NCBI RefSeq assembly: GCF_001402915.1
Contig: NZ_CP012945.1
Location: forward strand, 124,001-188,000
DNA length: 64,000 bases
Direction: 5' to 3'
From: Devosia sp. A16
GTDB lineage: Bacteria > Pseudomonadota > Alphaproteobacteria > Rhizobiales > Devosiaceae
Of this stretch, positions 9,088 through 17,837 are shown in pieces. The notes under the pieces are model-generated. The model searched no databases and was not told where the DNA came from. It was given only the letters and a program-made list of their open reading frames with translations. The position numbers were made by a program, and so were the translations under genes. Numbering within the stretch: the first letter of the stretch is position 1; each line of letters begins with the position of its first letter.

Positions 9088-11259
9088 CTACCCCTCGATC
9101 CACACCGGCACCGACTTGAACGCCGGTGTCCTGGAGCGCGGATCGACCGCCGTGCCGCAGAGCACATTGGCCTCGGGATAGTAGGCCAGCGCCGAGCCGC
9201 GCGGCAGGTCGAAGGCGGTGGCGGTGCCCTCCATCCGCCCGGTCTCCGAGGCGAGCGTCACGCGCTGTCCGTCGCGCACCCCGAAGGCCGCCATATCCTC
9301 GCGGTTGAGGAAGATGGCGTCGCGTCCGGCCTTCAGCCGGTAGCTGTCCCGCTCTTCGTAGATGATGGTGTTGAACTGCCCCTCGGAACGGACGGTAGCG
9401 AGGGTCAGCGGCGCCGGCGCCCTGGGCAGCGGCGTCACCACGAAATGCGCCTTGCCGTCCGGCGTGCCGAACTTCGGCGCATGCATCACCCGGTGCTTGA
9501 TATGAAACTCGCGCCTGGCCACGTCGATGTCGGCCAGCTGCTCGAGCCCGGGCACGACTTTCGCAATGACTTCACGAACTTGCCGGTGTTCCTTGAATCG
9601 CTCGAACGGCACCGGGCTGTCCGGCAGCAGCAGCTTGGCGAGATCGCAGAGGATCACTGTCTCCGGCCGCACATTGTCGAGCCGCTCGATGCCGCCATCC
9701 GACAGGCGGAGGAAGTTGAACATCGATTCCTGCGTGGTCGGCGACCACTCCTCGTCGCGAGCGGTGACGGGAAGGATCAGCACTTCGCCCTCACCCAGGC
9801 CATGCACGTGCCCACGGTTCAGCGTGGTGGTGAGGAACAGCTTGAAGCCGATCGCCGCCATGGCGCGGCTGGCGAACGCCGTGTCGGGCGTCGCCCCCCA
9901 GAGGTTCCCGCCCATGATCACCGCGCTGTCGATCTGGCCGCGGGCGGCGGCTTCGAGCCCGGCCATGGTGTCGAGCCCCTTGGCCCGGCCGAGCGTCACG
10001 CCGAACGCCTGCTCCATCGCGGCGAATACCTGCTCGGAAACCACCGGCTTCACCCCGATGGTGCCGATGCCCTGGACGTTCGAGTGCCCGCGCAGCGGCA
10101 ACAGCCCGGCATAGCGCTTGCCGATCATGCCGCGCAGCAGCGCCAGGTTGGCGATGGCTTCGACGTTCTCCACCCCATGCAGGTGGTGCGTCATCCCCAT
10201 GCCCCAGGCGAACACCACGTTCTGCCGGTTGGCGTAGCGCGTGGCGACACGCTCGATCGCGGTCTGGGGCAGCCCGGTCATCGTCTCGATCTCGGACCAT
10301 GAGACAGCATCGAGGTCAGCCCGCAGCGCCTCGAACTCGGCGGTGTGGGCCGCGATGAACGCCCGGTCCTCGGCCCCCGTGGCCAGCACCGCTTTCATCA
10401 GCCCCTTGAACACGGCGATGTCGGAGCCGATCCGCGGCTGCAGGTAGTCCGAGGCGATCTCGGTGCCGCCCGACAGCATGGAGGTCGGCGATTTGGGCAC
10501 CGCGAATTTCACCAGCCCCGGTTCCTTCGCCGGGTTGATGACGATGACGTCGCCGCCACGATCGCGGCAATGCTTCAGCATGTGGATGAAGCGCGGATGG
10601 TTCGATGACGGGTTGGCGCCGATGACGAAGATCAGGTCGGCCCCGGTCAGGTCCTCGAGTTCGACCGTCGCCGTGCCCTTGCCGATGGTGGTCGCCAGCC
10701 CCTCGCTGGTCGCCTGGTGGCAGTAATACGAGCAGTTGTTGACGTTGTTGGTGCCCCATACGCGCGCCAGCAACTGGAACACGAAGCCGGCCTCGTTGGA
10801 CGAACGGCCAGAGGAATAGAAGAAGCTGCGGTTGGGGTCGGTGACCTTGAGGTTCGCCGCCGCATGGGCGATGGCGAAATCCCAGTTCACCGGTTCGAAC
10901 CGGTCGGCCCCGGCCGCCTTGAACAGCGGCGTATTGAGCCGTCCGAGCTTTTCCATTTCGCGGCCCGAAAGCTGCTGCAGGTCGCTCAGCGGATGGAGGA
11001 ACGCCTCGTTCGGGATCGCCGGCTGGATGTCGGTCGATTGCGCCTGCACCGACTTGTTGCAGACCGAGGGGAACTCGCCGAGCTCATTGGTCATCCCGCC
11101 CTTCTGCCCGCCCATGCCGTAGGCACAGGCCTTGCAGGTATTGTGGGCGGTCAGCGCCTTGGCAGCCTTGCCGACGCCCATCCGGCGGATGGTATCGACC
11201 GTGTAGAGCAGCTTCTTGGGGCCGCCGCCGACGATGCGCGGCCTGTCGTCGATAGTCAT
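9088..11259 (-). CDS. FdhF/YdeP-family molybdopterin oxidoreductase
   Basis: A 723-residue formate-dehydrogenase-alpha-like enzyme of the TIGR01701 (YdeP) group. The N terminus carries a reduced cysteine cluster (CKAC at about residues 42-45 and a further Cys about 25 residues on). Middle motifs such as GANPSSNHPRF and WGMGMTHHLHGVEN are typical of the molybdopterin-binding core. A molybdopterin-dinucleotide-binding C-terminal domain begins near residue 620 (EERDSYRLKAGRDAIFLN). No twin-arginine signal is present, so it should be cytosolic. Substrate is uncertain; E. coli YdeP is linked to acid resistance. No fdhD or electron-transfer subunit lies beside it. Confidence 0.87.
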   Translation of the reverse strand: MTIDDRPRIVGGGPKKLLYTVDTIRRMGVGKAAKALTAHNTCKACAYGMGGQKGGMTNELGEFPSVCNKSVQAQSTDIQPAIPNEAFLHPLSDLQQLSGREMEKLGRLNTPLFKAAGADRFEPVNWDFAIAHAAANLKVTDPNRSFFYSSGRSSNEAGFVFQLLARVWGTNNVNNCSYYCHQATSEGLATTIGKGTATVELEDLTGADLIFVIGANPSSNHPRFIHMLKHCRDRGGDVIVINPAKEPGLVKFAVPKSPTSMLSGGTEIASDYLQPRIGSDIAVFKGLMKAVLATGAEDRAFIAAHTAEFEALRADLDAVSWSEIETMTGLPQTAIERVATRYANRQNVVFAWGMGMTHHLHGVENVEAIANLALLRGMIGKRYAGLLPLRGHSNVQGIGTIGVKPVVSEQVFAAMEQAFGVTLGRAKGLDTMAGLEAAARGQIDSAVIMGGNLWGATPDTAFASRAMAAIGFKLFLTTTLNRGHVHGLGEGEVLILPVTARDEEWSPTTQESMFNFLRLSDGGIERLDNVRPETVILCDLAKLLLPDSPVPFERFKEHRQVREVIAKVVPGLEQLADIDVARREFHIKHRVMHAPKFGTPDGKAHFVVTPLPRAPAPLTLATVRSEGQFNTIIYEERDSYRLKAGRDAIFLNREDMAAFGVRDGQRVTLASETGRMEGTATAFDLPRGSALAYYPEANVLCGTAVDPRSRTPAFKSVPVWIEG

Positions 11260-11325
11260 GGGGTCTCCTCGTTGGGGTGAGGTTTAGCATGCTCAGGTGA
11301 ACGCAAGAAGCACCGGTGCGAGCCG

Positions 11326-11374
11326 CCCCCCACCCCTGTCCTCCCCCTTGCGGGGAGGGGAAACAGGGGTGGGG
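11326..11374. repeat. Short palindromic repeat, CCACCCCTGTCC subtype
   Basis: CCCCACCCCTGTCC and AACAGGGGTGGGG flank a CCCCCTTGCGGGGAGGGG core. The outer arms match the element at 28093-28201. It lies in the 233-base gap between the divergent molybdopterin oxidoreductase and hydrolase genes. Confidence 0.7.
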
Positions 11375-11492
11375 CCACAGCCACCGGCAGACTTGATGTC
11401 CTTTTCTGTCCGCTCCTTGTCCGGCCGCGGCCTTTCGGTCATTGTTCGGGCGCCCTACCCTCCGGCCATCATCCCGCCCATGAGGTCCAGAT

Positions 11493-12053
11493 ATGTCCGA
11501 TACCGCCTTGCTCGTCATCGACGCCCAGGAATCGTTCCGGCAGCGCCAGAACTGGTGCGAGACCGATTACGCAACCTATCTCGAGAACCAGCAGGCGCTG
11601 ATCGATGGCGCGCGGGCCAAGGGCCATGCCGTGGTCCGCGTGCTGCATGTCGAGCCCGAGGGCATATTCTCACTTGCCTCCGGCTTCGTCCGCCCACTGG
11701 CCGAACTGCAGCTGACGCCCGATGCTGAGTTCCTGAAGACCCGGCACTCGGCGCTGGTCGGCTCCGGCCTCGATGTCTGGCTTACCGAGCACGGCATCCG
11801 CCGGCTGATCGTCTCGGGCATCCGCACCGAGCAGTGCTGCGAAACCACCACCCGCCATGCGTCAGACCTCGGCTGGCAGGTCGACTATGTCACCGAGGCC
11901 ACCCACACTATGGCCCTGACCGACAGAACCGGCCGCACCTGGAGCGTCGAGGAACTGAAGGCCCGCACTGCGGCGGTGCTCGACGGCCGCTTCGCCCGCG
12001 TCTGCACCATCGCCGAAGCTTTGGCGGACGCCCCCAGAGCCGCCGCCGCATGA
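11493..12053 (+). CDS. Isochorismatase-like cysteine hydrolase
   Basis: A 186-residue cytosolic hydrolase of the isochorismatase superfamily. The catalytic aspartate is in the N-terminal strand (LLVIDAQESF, about D10), and the nucleophile region reads SGIRTEQCCETT near residue 114. This fold includes nicotinamidases, N-carbamoylsarcosine amidases and true isochorismatases. The substrate cannot be told here. The stop codon overlaps the start of the GlxA-type regulator (ATGA at 12050-12053), so the two form an operon and the regulator may sense the hydrolase's substrate. Confidence 0.87.
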   Translation: MSDTALLVIDAQESFRQRQNWCETDYATYLENQQALIDGARAKGHAVVRVLHVEPEGIFSLASGFVRPLAELQLTPDAEFLKTRHSALVGSGLDVWLTEHGIRRLIVSGIRTEQCCETTTRHASDLGWQVDYVTEATHTMALTDRTGRTWSVEELKARTAAVLDGRFARVCTIAEALADAPRAAAA

Positions 12054-13042
12054 CCATGGCTCCGCGGAGAATCCCGGTCTATGTCGTGCTGCCGGCGCGG
12101 ACGCTCCTGCTCGACGTCGCGGGGCCGATCGAGGCCCTGCGCAAAGCCAACCAGTTGCAGTCCGAGGTGGCGTTCGATGTCCGCTATGTCGGCATGCTGC
12201 CCGAGGTCACGAGTTCTATAGGCCTCAGGCTGAGCGGCATCCAGCCGCTCCCCGAGGCGATCGAGGACGATGCCATGGTGGTGCTGTCGGGCGATACCGA
12301 GGTGATCCTCGGCGGCGAACGGCTCGGCGAAATCGAGGCGCCGCTGCAGGGCTCCGACGACATCGTCGCCTGGCTGCGGCAGCACATCCGGCCGGGCATC
12401 CGGCTGGTCTCGATCTGCTCGGGCGCCCTGCTCGCCGGCCGTGCCGGCCTGCTCGACGGCCGCGCCTGCACCACGCACTTCACCGATTGTGCCCTCCTCG
12501 CCCAAACCGCCCCCACTGCCCGCGTGCTGGAGAACCGACTCTATGTCGAGGATGGCGAACGCTACACCAGCGCCGGCATCACCGCCGGCATCGACCTGAT
12601 GCTGCACATCATCGGCCAGCTCGCCGGCCCGGCAACCGCCGCCGCGGTGGCGCGCTTCCTCGTCGTCTACCTGCGGCGCGCTGGCACCGATCCGCAGCTT
12701 TCGCCCTGGCTCGAGGGCCGCAACCACATCCACCCGGCGATCCACCGCGTGCAGGATGCGATCACCGCCGATCCGGCGCGTGACTGGTCGCTCGAGGCAT
12801 TGGCCGAGATTGCCTTCGCCAGCCCGCGCCATGTCTCGCGGTTGTTCAACGAGCATGCCGGGATGAGCATTCCCGATTACGTCAACCGGCTGCGGGTTGC
12901 GCTGGCTCAGCAACTGCTCAGCGAAACCCGGCTCGATATGGAGCGGATCGCCGAACGCACCGGGTTTGCCTCGTCGCGCCAGTTGCGCCGCGCCTGGGGC
13001 CGGATCAACGCCACGCCACCGAGCGCCGCCCGCCCGCATTGA
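12050..13042 (+). CDS. GlxA-family AraC-type transcriptional regulator
   Basis: A 330-residue regulator with an N-terminal DJ-1/PfpI-like domain (about 5-195; nucleophile-elbow motif SICSGALLAG) and a C-terminal AraC double helix-turn-helix (about 225-325; LAEIAFASPRHVSRLFNEH and IAERTGFASSRQLRRAWG). GlxA-type proteins respond to amines and other small molecules. The ATG at 12050 overlaps the upstream hydrolase stop; ATG at 12056 is an alternative. The frame is open far upstream, but that region is the hydrolase gene in another frame. Confidence 0.88.
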   Translation: MTMAPRRIPVYVVLPARTLLLDVAGPIEALRKANQLQSEVAFDVRYVGMLPEVTSSIGLRLSGIQPLPEAIEDDAMVVLSGDTEVILGGERLGEIEAPLQGSDDIVAWLRQHIRPGIRLVSICSGALLAGRAGLLDGRACTTHFTDCALLAQTAPTARVLENRLYVEDGERYTSAGITAGIDLMLHIIGQLAGPATAAAVARFLVVYLRRAGTDPQLSPWLEGRNHIHPAIHRVQDAITADPARDWSLEALAEIAFASPRHVSRLFNEHAGMSIPDYVNRLRVALAQQLLSETRLDMERIAERTGFASSRQLRRAWGRINATPPSAARPH

Positions 13043-13176
13043 GCGCCGGGCCAACGCTGGCTGGCGCCGCCGGCAAGCCGCTCACCCCAACGTTACGGCG
13101 ATTTAATGTGAAGCATCGGGAGCCGATGCTATCGTCCGCGCCATTCTGCCCCTGATCCGGAGGGGGCGCTTTCTCG

Positions 13177-14421
13177 TTGGGATTCGGTCGCTTGTTCAGG
13201 CAATTGCTGCTTTCGCTCGTCGTCATTGGAGCGGCCGCGGTCGCATACGTCTTCTTCGTGCCCGGTGCGTCGGAGACCTTGGCCCGCTTCGGCATCACCC
13301 TGCCCTTCGGCCAGCCCGTCGAAGCGGCGACCGGCCCGGCCGGTGCGGCGAGCCAACAGCAGGCCGCCGGCCAGCGCGGCCCGGGTGGCGGCGGACAGGG
13401 CGGCGGGCGCGGCGGCGGCAATCGCACCATGGTGGTGGTCACCGCGCCGGTGCTGCTTGCCACCATCAACGACAAGCTGACCTCGATCGGCGAAGGCGCC
13501 GCCGCCCATTCGGTGACGGTGGTCTCTCCCGCCAGCGGCACACTCGCCGAACTGCTGGTCCGTCCGGGCGAGGCGGTGGCGGCCGGCGCAGTGATCGGCC
13601 GGCTGGATGCCGACGCCGAGCGGATCGCCCAGGAGCGCGCCAAGCTGGCCTTCGACGATGCCCAGACGGCGCTCGACCGCACCAATGCCCTGGCCAAGGC
13701 CAACAACACCACCACCGTGCAAGTCGGAGCGGCACAACTTGCTCTCAACAATGCGCGGCTCGAACTGCAGAACGCCGACCTGGCGCTCGCGAGGCGCACC
13801 ATCTCGACGCCGATCGCCGGCACTGTCGGCCTGTTCCAGGTCAGCGCCGGCAACACCGTGACCTCGCAGAGCGTCGTCACCACCATCGAGGATACCTCGC
13901 ACATCCTCGTCAGTTTCTGGGTGCCCGAGCGCTATGCCTCGGCCATCACCCCGGGCATGCCGCTCACCGCCACTGCCGTGGCGCTCCCCGGTCAGACCAT
14001 TGCCGGCGAGGTCAATGCCGTGGACAACCGCATCGACCCGGCGAGCCGCACGCTGAAGGTCGAGGCCGCTATTCCCAACGCCGAAGGCCGGCTCAAACCG
14101 GGCATGTCGTTTTCGGTGTCGATGAGTTTTCCCGGCGAGCAGTTTCCGTCCGTCGATCCGCTGGCGATCCAGTGGTCGAGCGCCGGCAGCTATCTGTGGA
14201 AGTTCGTCGACGGCAAGGTCGAGCGCGTCCCGGTCGAGATCATCCAGCGCAACTCCGACGGTGTGCTGGTGAAAGCCGAGCTCGCCGAGGGCGACCAGGT
14301 GGTGACCCAAGGCGTGCAGCAGCTCACCGCCGGGGCCAGCGTGCGGTTGCTGGATGATCCGGCGGGCGGATCGGGCGAGGGACGAAACCGCCAGGGCCAG
14401 GGCGCGGGGAATCCGTCGTGA
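13177..14421 (+). CDS. RND efflux periplasmic adaptor subunit (membrane fusion protein)
   Basis: A 414-residue HlyD/MexE-like adaptor. An N-terminal hydrophobic segment (about residues 6-28) anchors it, then a glycine-rich, low-complexity stretch (about 55-80) leads into the lipoyl (about 100-135), helical-hairpin (about 140-200) and beta-barrel domains. The start used is TTG 13177, with GGAGG about 15 bases upstream; this is a weak start and a later in-frame codon is possible. It pairs with the RND permease at 14588 across a palindromic repeat. It bridges the inner-membrane pump to an outer-membrane channel that is not encoded in the window. Confidence 0.88.
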   Translation: MGFGRLFRQLLLSLVVIGAAAVAYVFFVPGASETLARFGITLPFGQPVEAATGPAGAASQQQAAGQRGPGGGGQGGGRGGGNRTMVVVTAPVLLATINDKLTSIGEGAAAHSVTVVSPASGTLAELLVRPGEAVAAGAVIGRLDADAERIAQERAKLAFDDAQTALDRTNALAKANNTTTVQVGAAQLALNNARLELQNADLALARRTISTPIAGTVGLFQVSAGNTVTSQSVVTTIEDTSHILVSFWVPERYASAITPGMPLTATAVALPGQTIAGEVNAVDNRIDPASRTLKVEAAIPNAEGRLKPGMSFSVSMSFPGEQFPSVDPLAIQWSSAGSYLWKFVDGKVERVPVEIIQRNSDGVLVKAELAEGDQVVTQGVQQLTAGASVRLLDDPAGGSGEGRNRQGQGAGNPS

Positions 14422-14429
14422 GGGTGACC

Positions 14430-14563
14430 GAGAGAGACGGCCCCCTCCCATCCTCCCCCACAAGGGGGGAGGTGCCGCATCGAGTGTCGGGCACGGGTGA
14501 GCCACAAGCTCGACTCTTCACCTCTCCCCTTGTGGGGGAGGCCGGGAGGGGGCCGTCTCTCTC
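14430..14563. repeat. GC-rich palindromic repeat, GAGACGG-CCCC subtype
   Basis: Perfect outer arms GAGAGAGACGGCC and GGCCGTCTCTCTC enclose CCTCCCATCCTCCCCC, GGAGGTGCCGCATCGAGTG and the matching reverse arm. The same subtype, with the same GGTGCCGCATCGAGTGT core, is at 38160-38287 and in the opposite orientation at 57335-57462. It sits between the two genes of the RND operon. Confidence 0.88.
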
Positions 14564-14587
14564 AGTATGCCACCTGGGAGGAACCGC

Positions 14588-17500
14588 ATGAGCATCCAGA
14601 CCCAGAACGAGCGCGGCGGCGCCATTGCCGGGCTGTTCGTGCGGCGCCCGGTGCTGGCCGTCGTCGTCAGTTGCCTGATCATCGTCGCCGGCCTCGCCGC
14701 CTTCTTCGGCGTCGAGATCCGCGAATTGCCCAGCGTCGAACGGCCGACGCTTTCCATTTCCACCAGCTTCCCGGGCGCCGCGGCCGAGACGGTCGATCGT
14801 GAAATCACCTCGGCCATCGAGGGCGTGGTGGCGCGTATCCAGGGCGTTGCATCGATCTCGTCGGATTCGTCCTATGGCCGCAGCCGCGTATCGATGACCT
14901 TCAACGACGGCACTAACCTCGACAACGCCACCTCCGATATCCGCGATGCGCTCGGCCGCATCACCAACCGGCTGCCGGATGGCGCCGAGACGCCGACCAT
15001 CATCAAGGCGGACTCGAACGCCCAGGCTATCATACAGCTGGCGGTGACCTCCGATACGTTAAGCAAGGACGAACTGACCGAGCTGGTCGAGAACACCATC
15101 TCCGAACGGCTCGCGGCGGTGAGCGGGGTCGCCGACGTGCAGATCAACGGCACGCAGAACCGCAGCTTCGAGATCGACGTCGATCAGGTGAAGCTGGCGA
15201 GCCTGGGGCTGACGGTGGGCGACATTCGCAACGCGCTCTCGACCATCGCATTCGACAGCCCCGCCGGGTCGCTGAACGGCACCAACCAGAATATCGCCAT
15301 CCGCGCCATTGCCGAGGTCAACACCCCCGAGGCGTTCGAGAACATCGTCATCAAGGGGACCACCCGTCTGGGCGATGTGGCGAGCGTGGTGTTCGCACCG
15401 GCAGCGGCCAATTCGGGCCTGCGCAGCGACGGCAAATCGGGCATCGGGCTCGGCATCGTGCGGCAGGCCCAATCCAACACCATGCAGATCTCCGATGGAG
15501 TGAAGGCGGCGGTCGCTGAACTGAAGACCACCCTGCCCCCCGGCGTCGACATCAAGATCTCGTCCGACGAGTCGGTGTTCATCGCCGGCGCCGTGCACGA
15601 GGTCGAGCGTTCGCTGCTGATCGCCGTGGTCGGCGTCATCGTCATCATCTTCCTGTTCCTGCTCGATTGGCGCGCCACCATCATCCCCGCCGTCACCATG
15701 CCGGTGGCGCTGATTGGCACCGTAGCCGGAATCTATGCGTTCGGTTTCTCGCTCAACATCCTGACTTTGCTGGCACTTGTGATTGCCACCGGCCTCGTGG
15801 TCGACGATGCCATCGTGGTGCTCGAGAACATCACCCGACGGCGCGGCATGGGGCTCGGACCGCGCGCCGCCGCAGTGCTGGGCACCCAGGAGGTGTTCTT
15901 CGCGGTGATCGCCACGACGCTGACGCTGGCCGCGGTGTTCATCCCGATCTCGTTCCTGCCCGGCCAGACCGGGCTGTTGTTCCGCGAGTTCGGCTTCACT
16001 CTCGCCATCTCGGTCGGGCTGTCGGCGGTGGTCGCGCTGTCGCTGGCCCCGATGATGGCCTCGCGCATGCTGAAGCCGCATGTCGAGCGACCGCCCAACC
16101 TGCTCGAGCGCTTCGGCGGCGTGCTGGCCGGGCTCTACCGGCGCACCCTCAGGCTGGCGCTCGACAACCCGCTGGTGGTGATCGTCATCGCGGTACTGTT
16201 CGCCGGCGCCGCCTGGGCGGTGTTCGGCACGCTGAAGCAGGAGCTGACCCCGCCCGAGGACAGGGCGCAGGTCGCCATCAACGTCAGCGCCCCGGCGACG
16301 GTGAGCCTCGATTTCACCCGCACCCAGATGCAGAAGATCGAGGACATGCTGCAGCCCTATAAGCAGAGCGGCGAGGCGACGAGCATCTTCTCGATCTCGG
16401 GCTTCGGCTCGAACACCAATTCGGGCTTCATCATCATGACGCTGGCCGATTGGGAGCACCGCACCCGCACCCAGCAGCAGATCGCCGCCGAGATCACCCA
16501 GCAACTGGTGCGGGTGCCGGGCGTCCGTGCCACTATCCGCCAGGGCAACAGCCTGGGGGTACGCGGCGGCGGCTCCGGCCTGCAGTTCGCGCTGCTCGGC
16601 GACAATTATGCGACACTCTCGGACGCCGCCAACAAGGTGAAGGCGGAGCTGGAAAAGGACGAGAAATGGGGCCGCGTCTCGGTCAACTACGAGACCACGC
16701 AGCCGCAGATGACGCTGACCATCGACCGCGAGAAAGCGGCGCAACTGGGCATCGACATCAACGGCCTCGGCACCACCATGCAGGCGATGATCGATGGCTC
16801 CGACGTCGGCACCGTGTTCATCAACGACCAGAGCTATTCGGTCCGCATGACCTCGACCTCCAGCCCCGTGAACGACCCCGGCGATCTCGAGTCGATCTTC
16901 GTCAAGACCAGCGATGGCCGCTACGTGCCGATGTCGACCATCGCCTCGCTCACCGAAGCGCCGATCGCACCCTCGCTCGGTCGCGAGCAGCAGCGCCGGG
17001 CAGTGACCGTCACTGCGGCGCTGACCGACGGCTTCGCCCTGGGCGACGCCTATACCCAGGCCGTCGCCATCGCCCAGCCGCTGCTGCCCGAAGGTGCAAC
17101 CATCGTGCCGATGGCCGAGGCCAAGACCCTGGGCGAAAGCAATAACGGCCTGCTCATCACCTTCGGCTTCGCGCTGATCGTCATCCTCCTGGTGCTGGCG
17201 GCGCAGTTCGAAAGCATCTGGAGCGCCATCATCGTCATGGCGACAGTGCCGTTCGGCCTCGCCTGCGCGGTGTTCGCCATGCTGCTGACCGGGGTGACGC
17301 TCAACGTCTACAGCCAGATCGGCCTGGTGCTCGTGGTCGGCATCATGGCCAAAAATGGCATCCTGATCGTCGAGTTCGCCAACCAGTTGCGCGACCGTGG
17401 CCAATCGGTGCGTGAGGCGGTGGAAAACTCCGCCAACATCCGGCTGCGGCCGGTGGTGATGACGATGATCGCCACCGTGCTGGGCGGCGTGCCGCTGATC

Positions 17501-17722
17501 GTTGCCGGCGGCGCCGGCTCGGAGGCCCGCGCGGCGCTCGGCTGGATCATGGTAGGCGGGCTCAGCCTCGCGGCGGTGGCCACGCTCTACCTGACGCCGG
17601 TCGCCTACCTGCTGCTGGCACGGTTCAGCAAACCCAAGGCATTTGAGGAAGAGCGGCTGCGGCGGGAACTGGAGGCGGCCGACGCCGCCGAGACCGATGC
17701 CTACCCTGCCCCGGCTGAGTAG
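14588..17722 (+). CDS. RND-family efflux permease (AcrB/MexF-like)
   Basis: A 1044-residue inner-membrane proton-driven pump. The pattern is that of the HAE1/HME group: first helix at about residues 22-42, a large periplasmic loop, helices 2-6 from about 335, the second loop, and helices 8-12 from about 860. The proton-relay aspartates are visible in TM4 (VVDDAIVVLEN). The start was set at ATG 14588 because GGGAGG lies eight bases upstream; an ATG at 14567 in the same frame has no such site. Substrate is unknown. No regulator or outer-membrane factor is adjacent. Confidence 0.93.
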   Translation: MSIQTQNERGGAIAGLFVRRPVLAVVVSCLIIVAGLAAFFGVEIRELPSVERPTLSISTSFPGAAAETVDREITSAIEGVVARIQGVASISSDSSYGRSRVSMTFNDGTNLDNATSDIRDALGRITNRLPDGAETPTIIKADSNAQAIIQLAVTSDTLSKDELTELVENTISERLAAVSGVADVQINGTQNRSFEIDVDQVKLASLGLTVGDIRNALSTIAFDSPAGSLNGTNQNIAIRAIAEVNTPEAFENIVIKGTTRLGDVASVVFAPAAANSGLRSDGKSGIGLGIVRQAQSNTMQISDGVKAAVAELKTTLPPGVDIKISSDESVFIAGAVHEVERSLLIAVVGVIVIIFLFLLDWRATIIPAVTMPVALIGTVAGIYAFGFSLNILTLLALVIATGLVVDDAIVVLENITRRRGMGLGPRAAAVLGTQEVFFAVIATTLTLAAVFIPISFLPGQTGLLFREFGFTLAISVGLSAVVALSLAPMMASRMLKPHVERPPNLLERFGGVLAGLYRRTLRLALDNPLVVIVIAVLFAGAAWAVFGTLKQELTPPEDRAQVAINVSAPATVSLDFTRTQMQKIEDMLQPYKQSGEATSIFSISGFGSNTNSGFIIMTLADWEHRTRTQQQIAAEITQQLVRVPGVRATIRQGNSLGVRGGGSGLQFALLGDNYATLSDAANKVKAELEKDEKWGRVSVNYETTQPQMTLTIDREKAAQLGIDINGLGTTMQAMIDGSDVGTVFINDQSYSVRMTSTSSPVNDPGDLESIFVKTSDGRYVPMSTIASLTEAPIAPSLGREQQRRAVTVTAALTDGFALGDAYTQAVAIAQPLLPEGATIVPMAEAKTLGESNNGLLITFGFALIVILLVLAAQFESIWSAIIVMATVPFGLACAVFAMLLTGVTLNVYSQIGLVLVVGIMAKNGILIVEFANQLRDRGQSVREAVENSANIRLRPVVMTMIATVLGGVPLIVAGGAGSEARAALGWIMVGGLSLAAVATLYLTPVAYLLLARFSKPKAFEEERLRRELEAADAAETDAYPAPAE

Positions 17723-17781
17723 CAGCGCGCCCTGAGGCGCACGACGCCCCGTCTCCTGCTGGCGCAACCAGACAAGTCGAA

Positions 17782-17811
17782 GGGCGCAGGGGAGCCAACC
17801 GGCCTGCGCCC
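17782..17811. terminator. Hairpin terminator between convergent genes
   Basis: GGGCGCAGG pairs with CCTGCGCCC around a 12-base loop, followed on the plus strand by CTTCTT. It could end the RND operon and, less convincingly, the minus-strand glycine-rich gene. Confidence 0.5.
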
Positions 17812-17837
17812 TTCTTCAGGTCCTGATCGGGGCGAGA

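Noticed and set aside
15059-17767. Open frame of 902 codons on the minus strand opposite the RND permease
   Set aside because: Composition is extremely His/Arg/Gly-rich and lacks motifs; the plus strand carries a complete RND pump.
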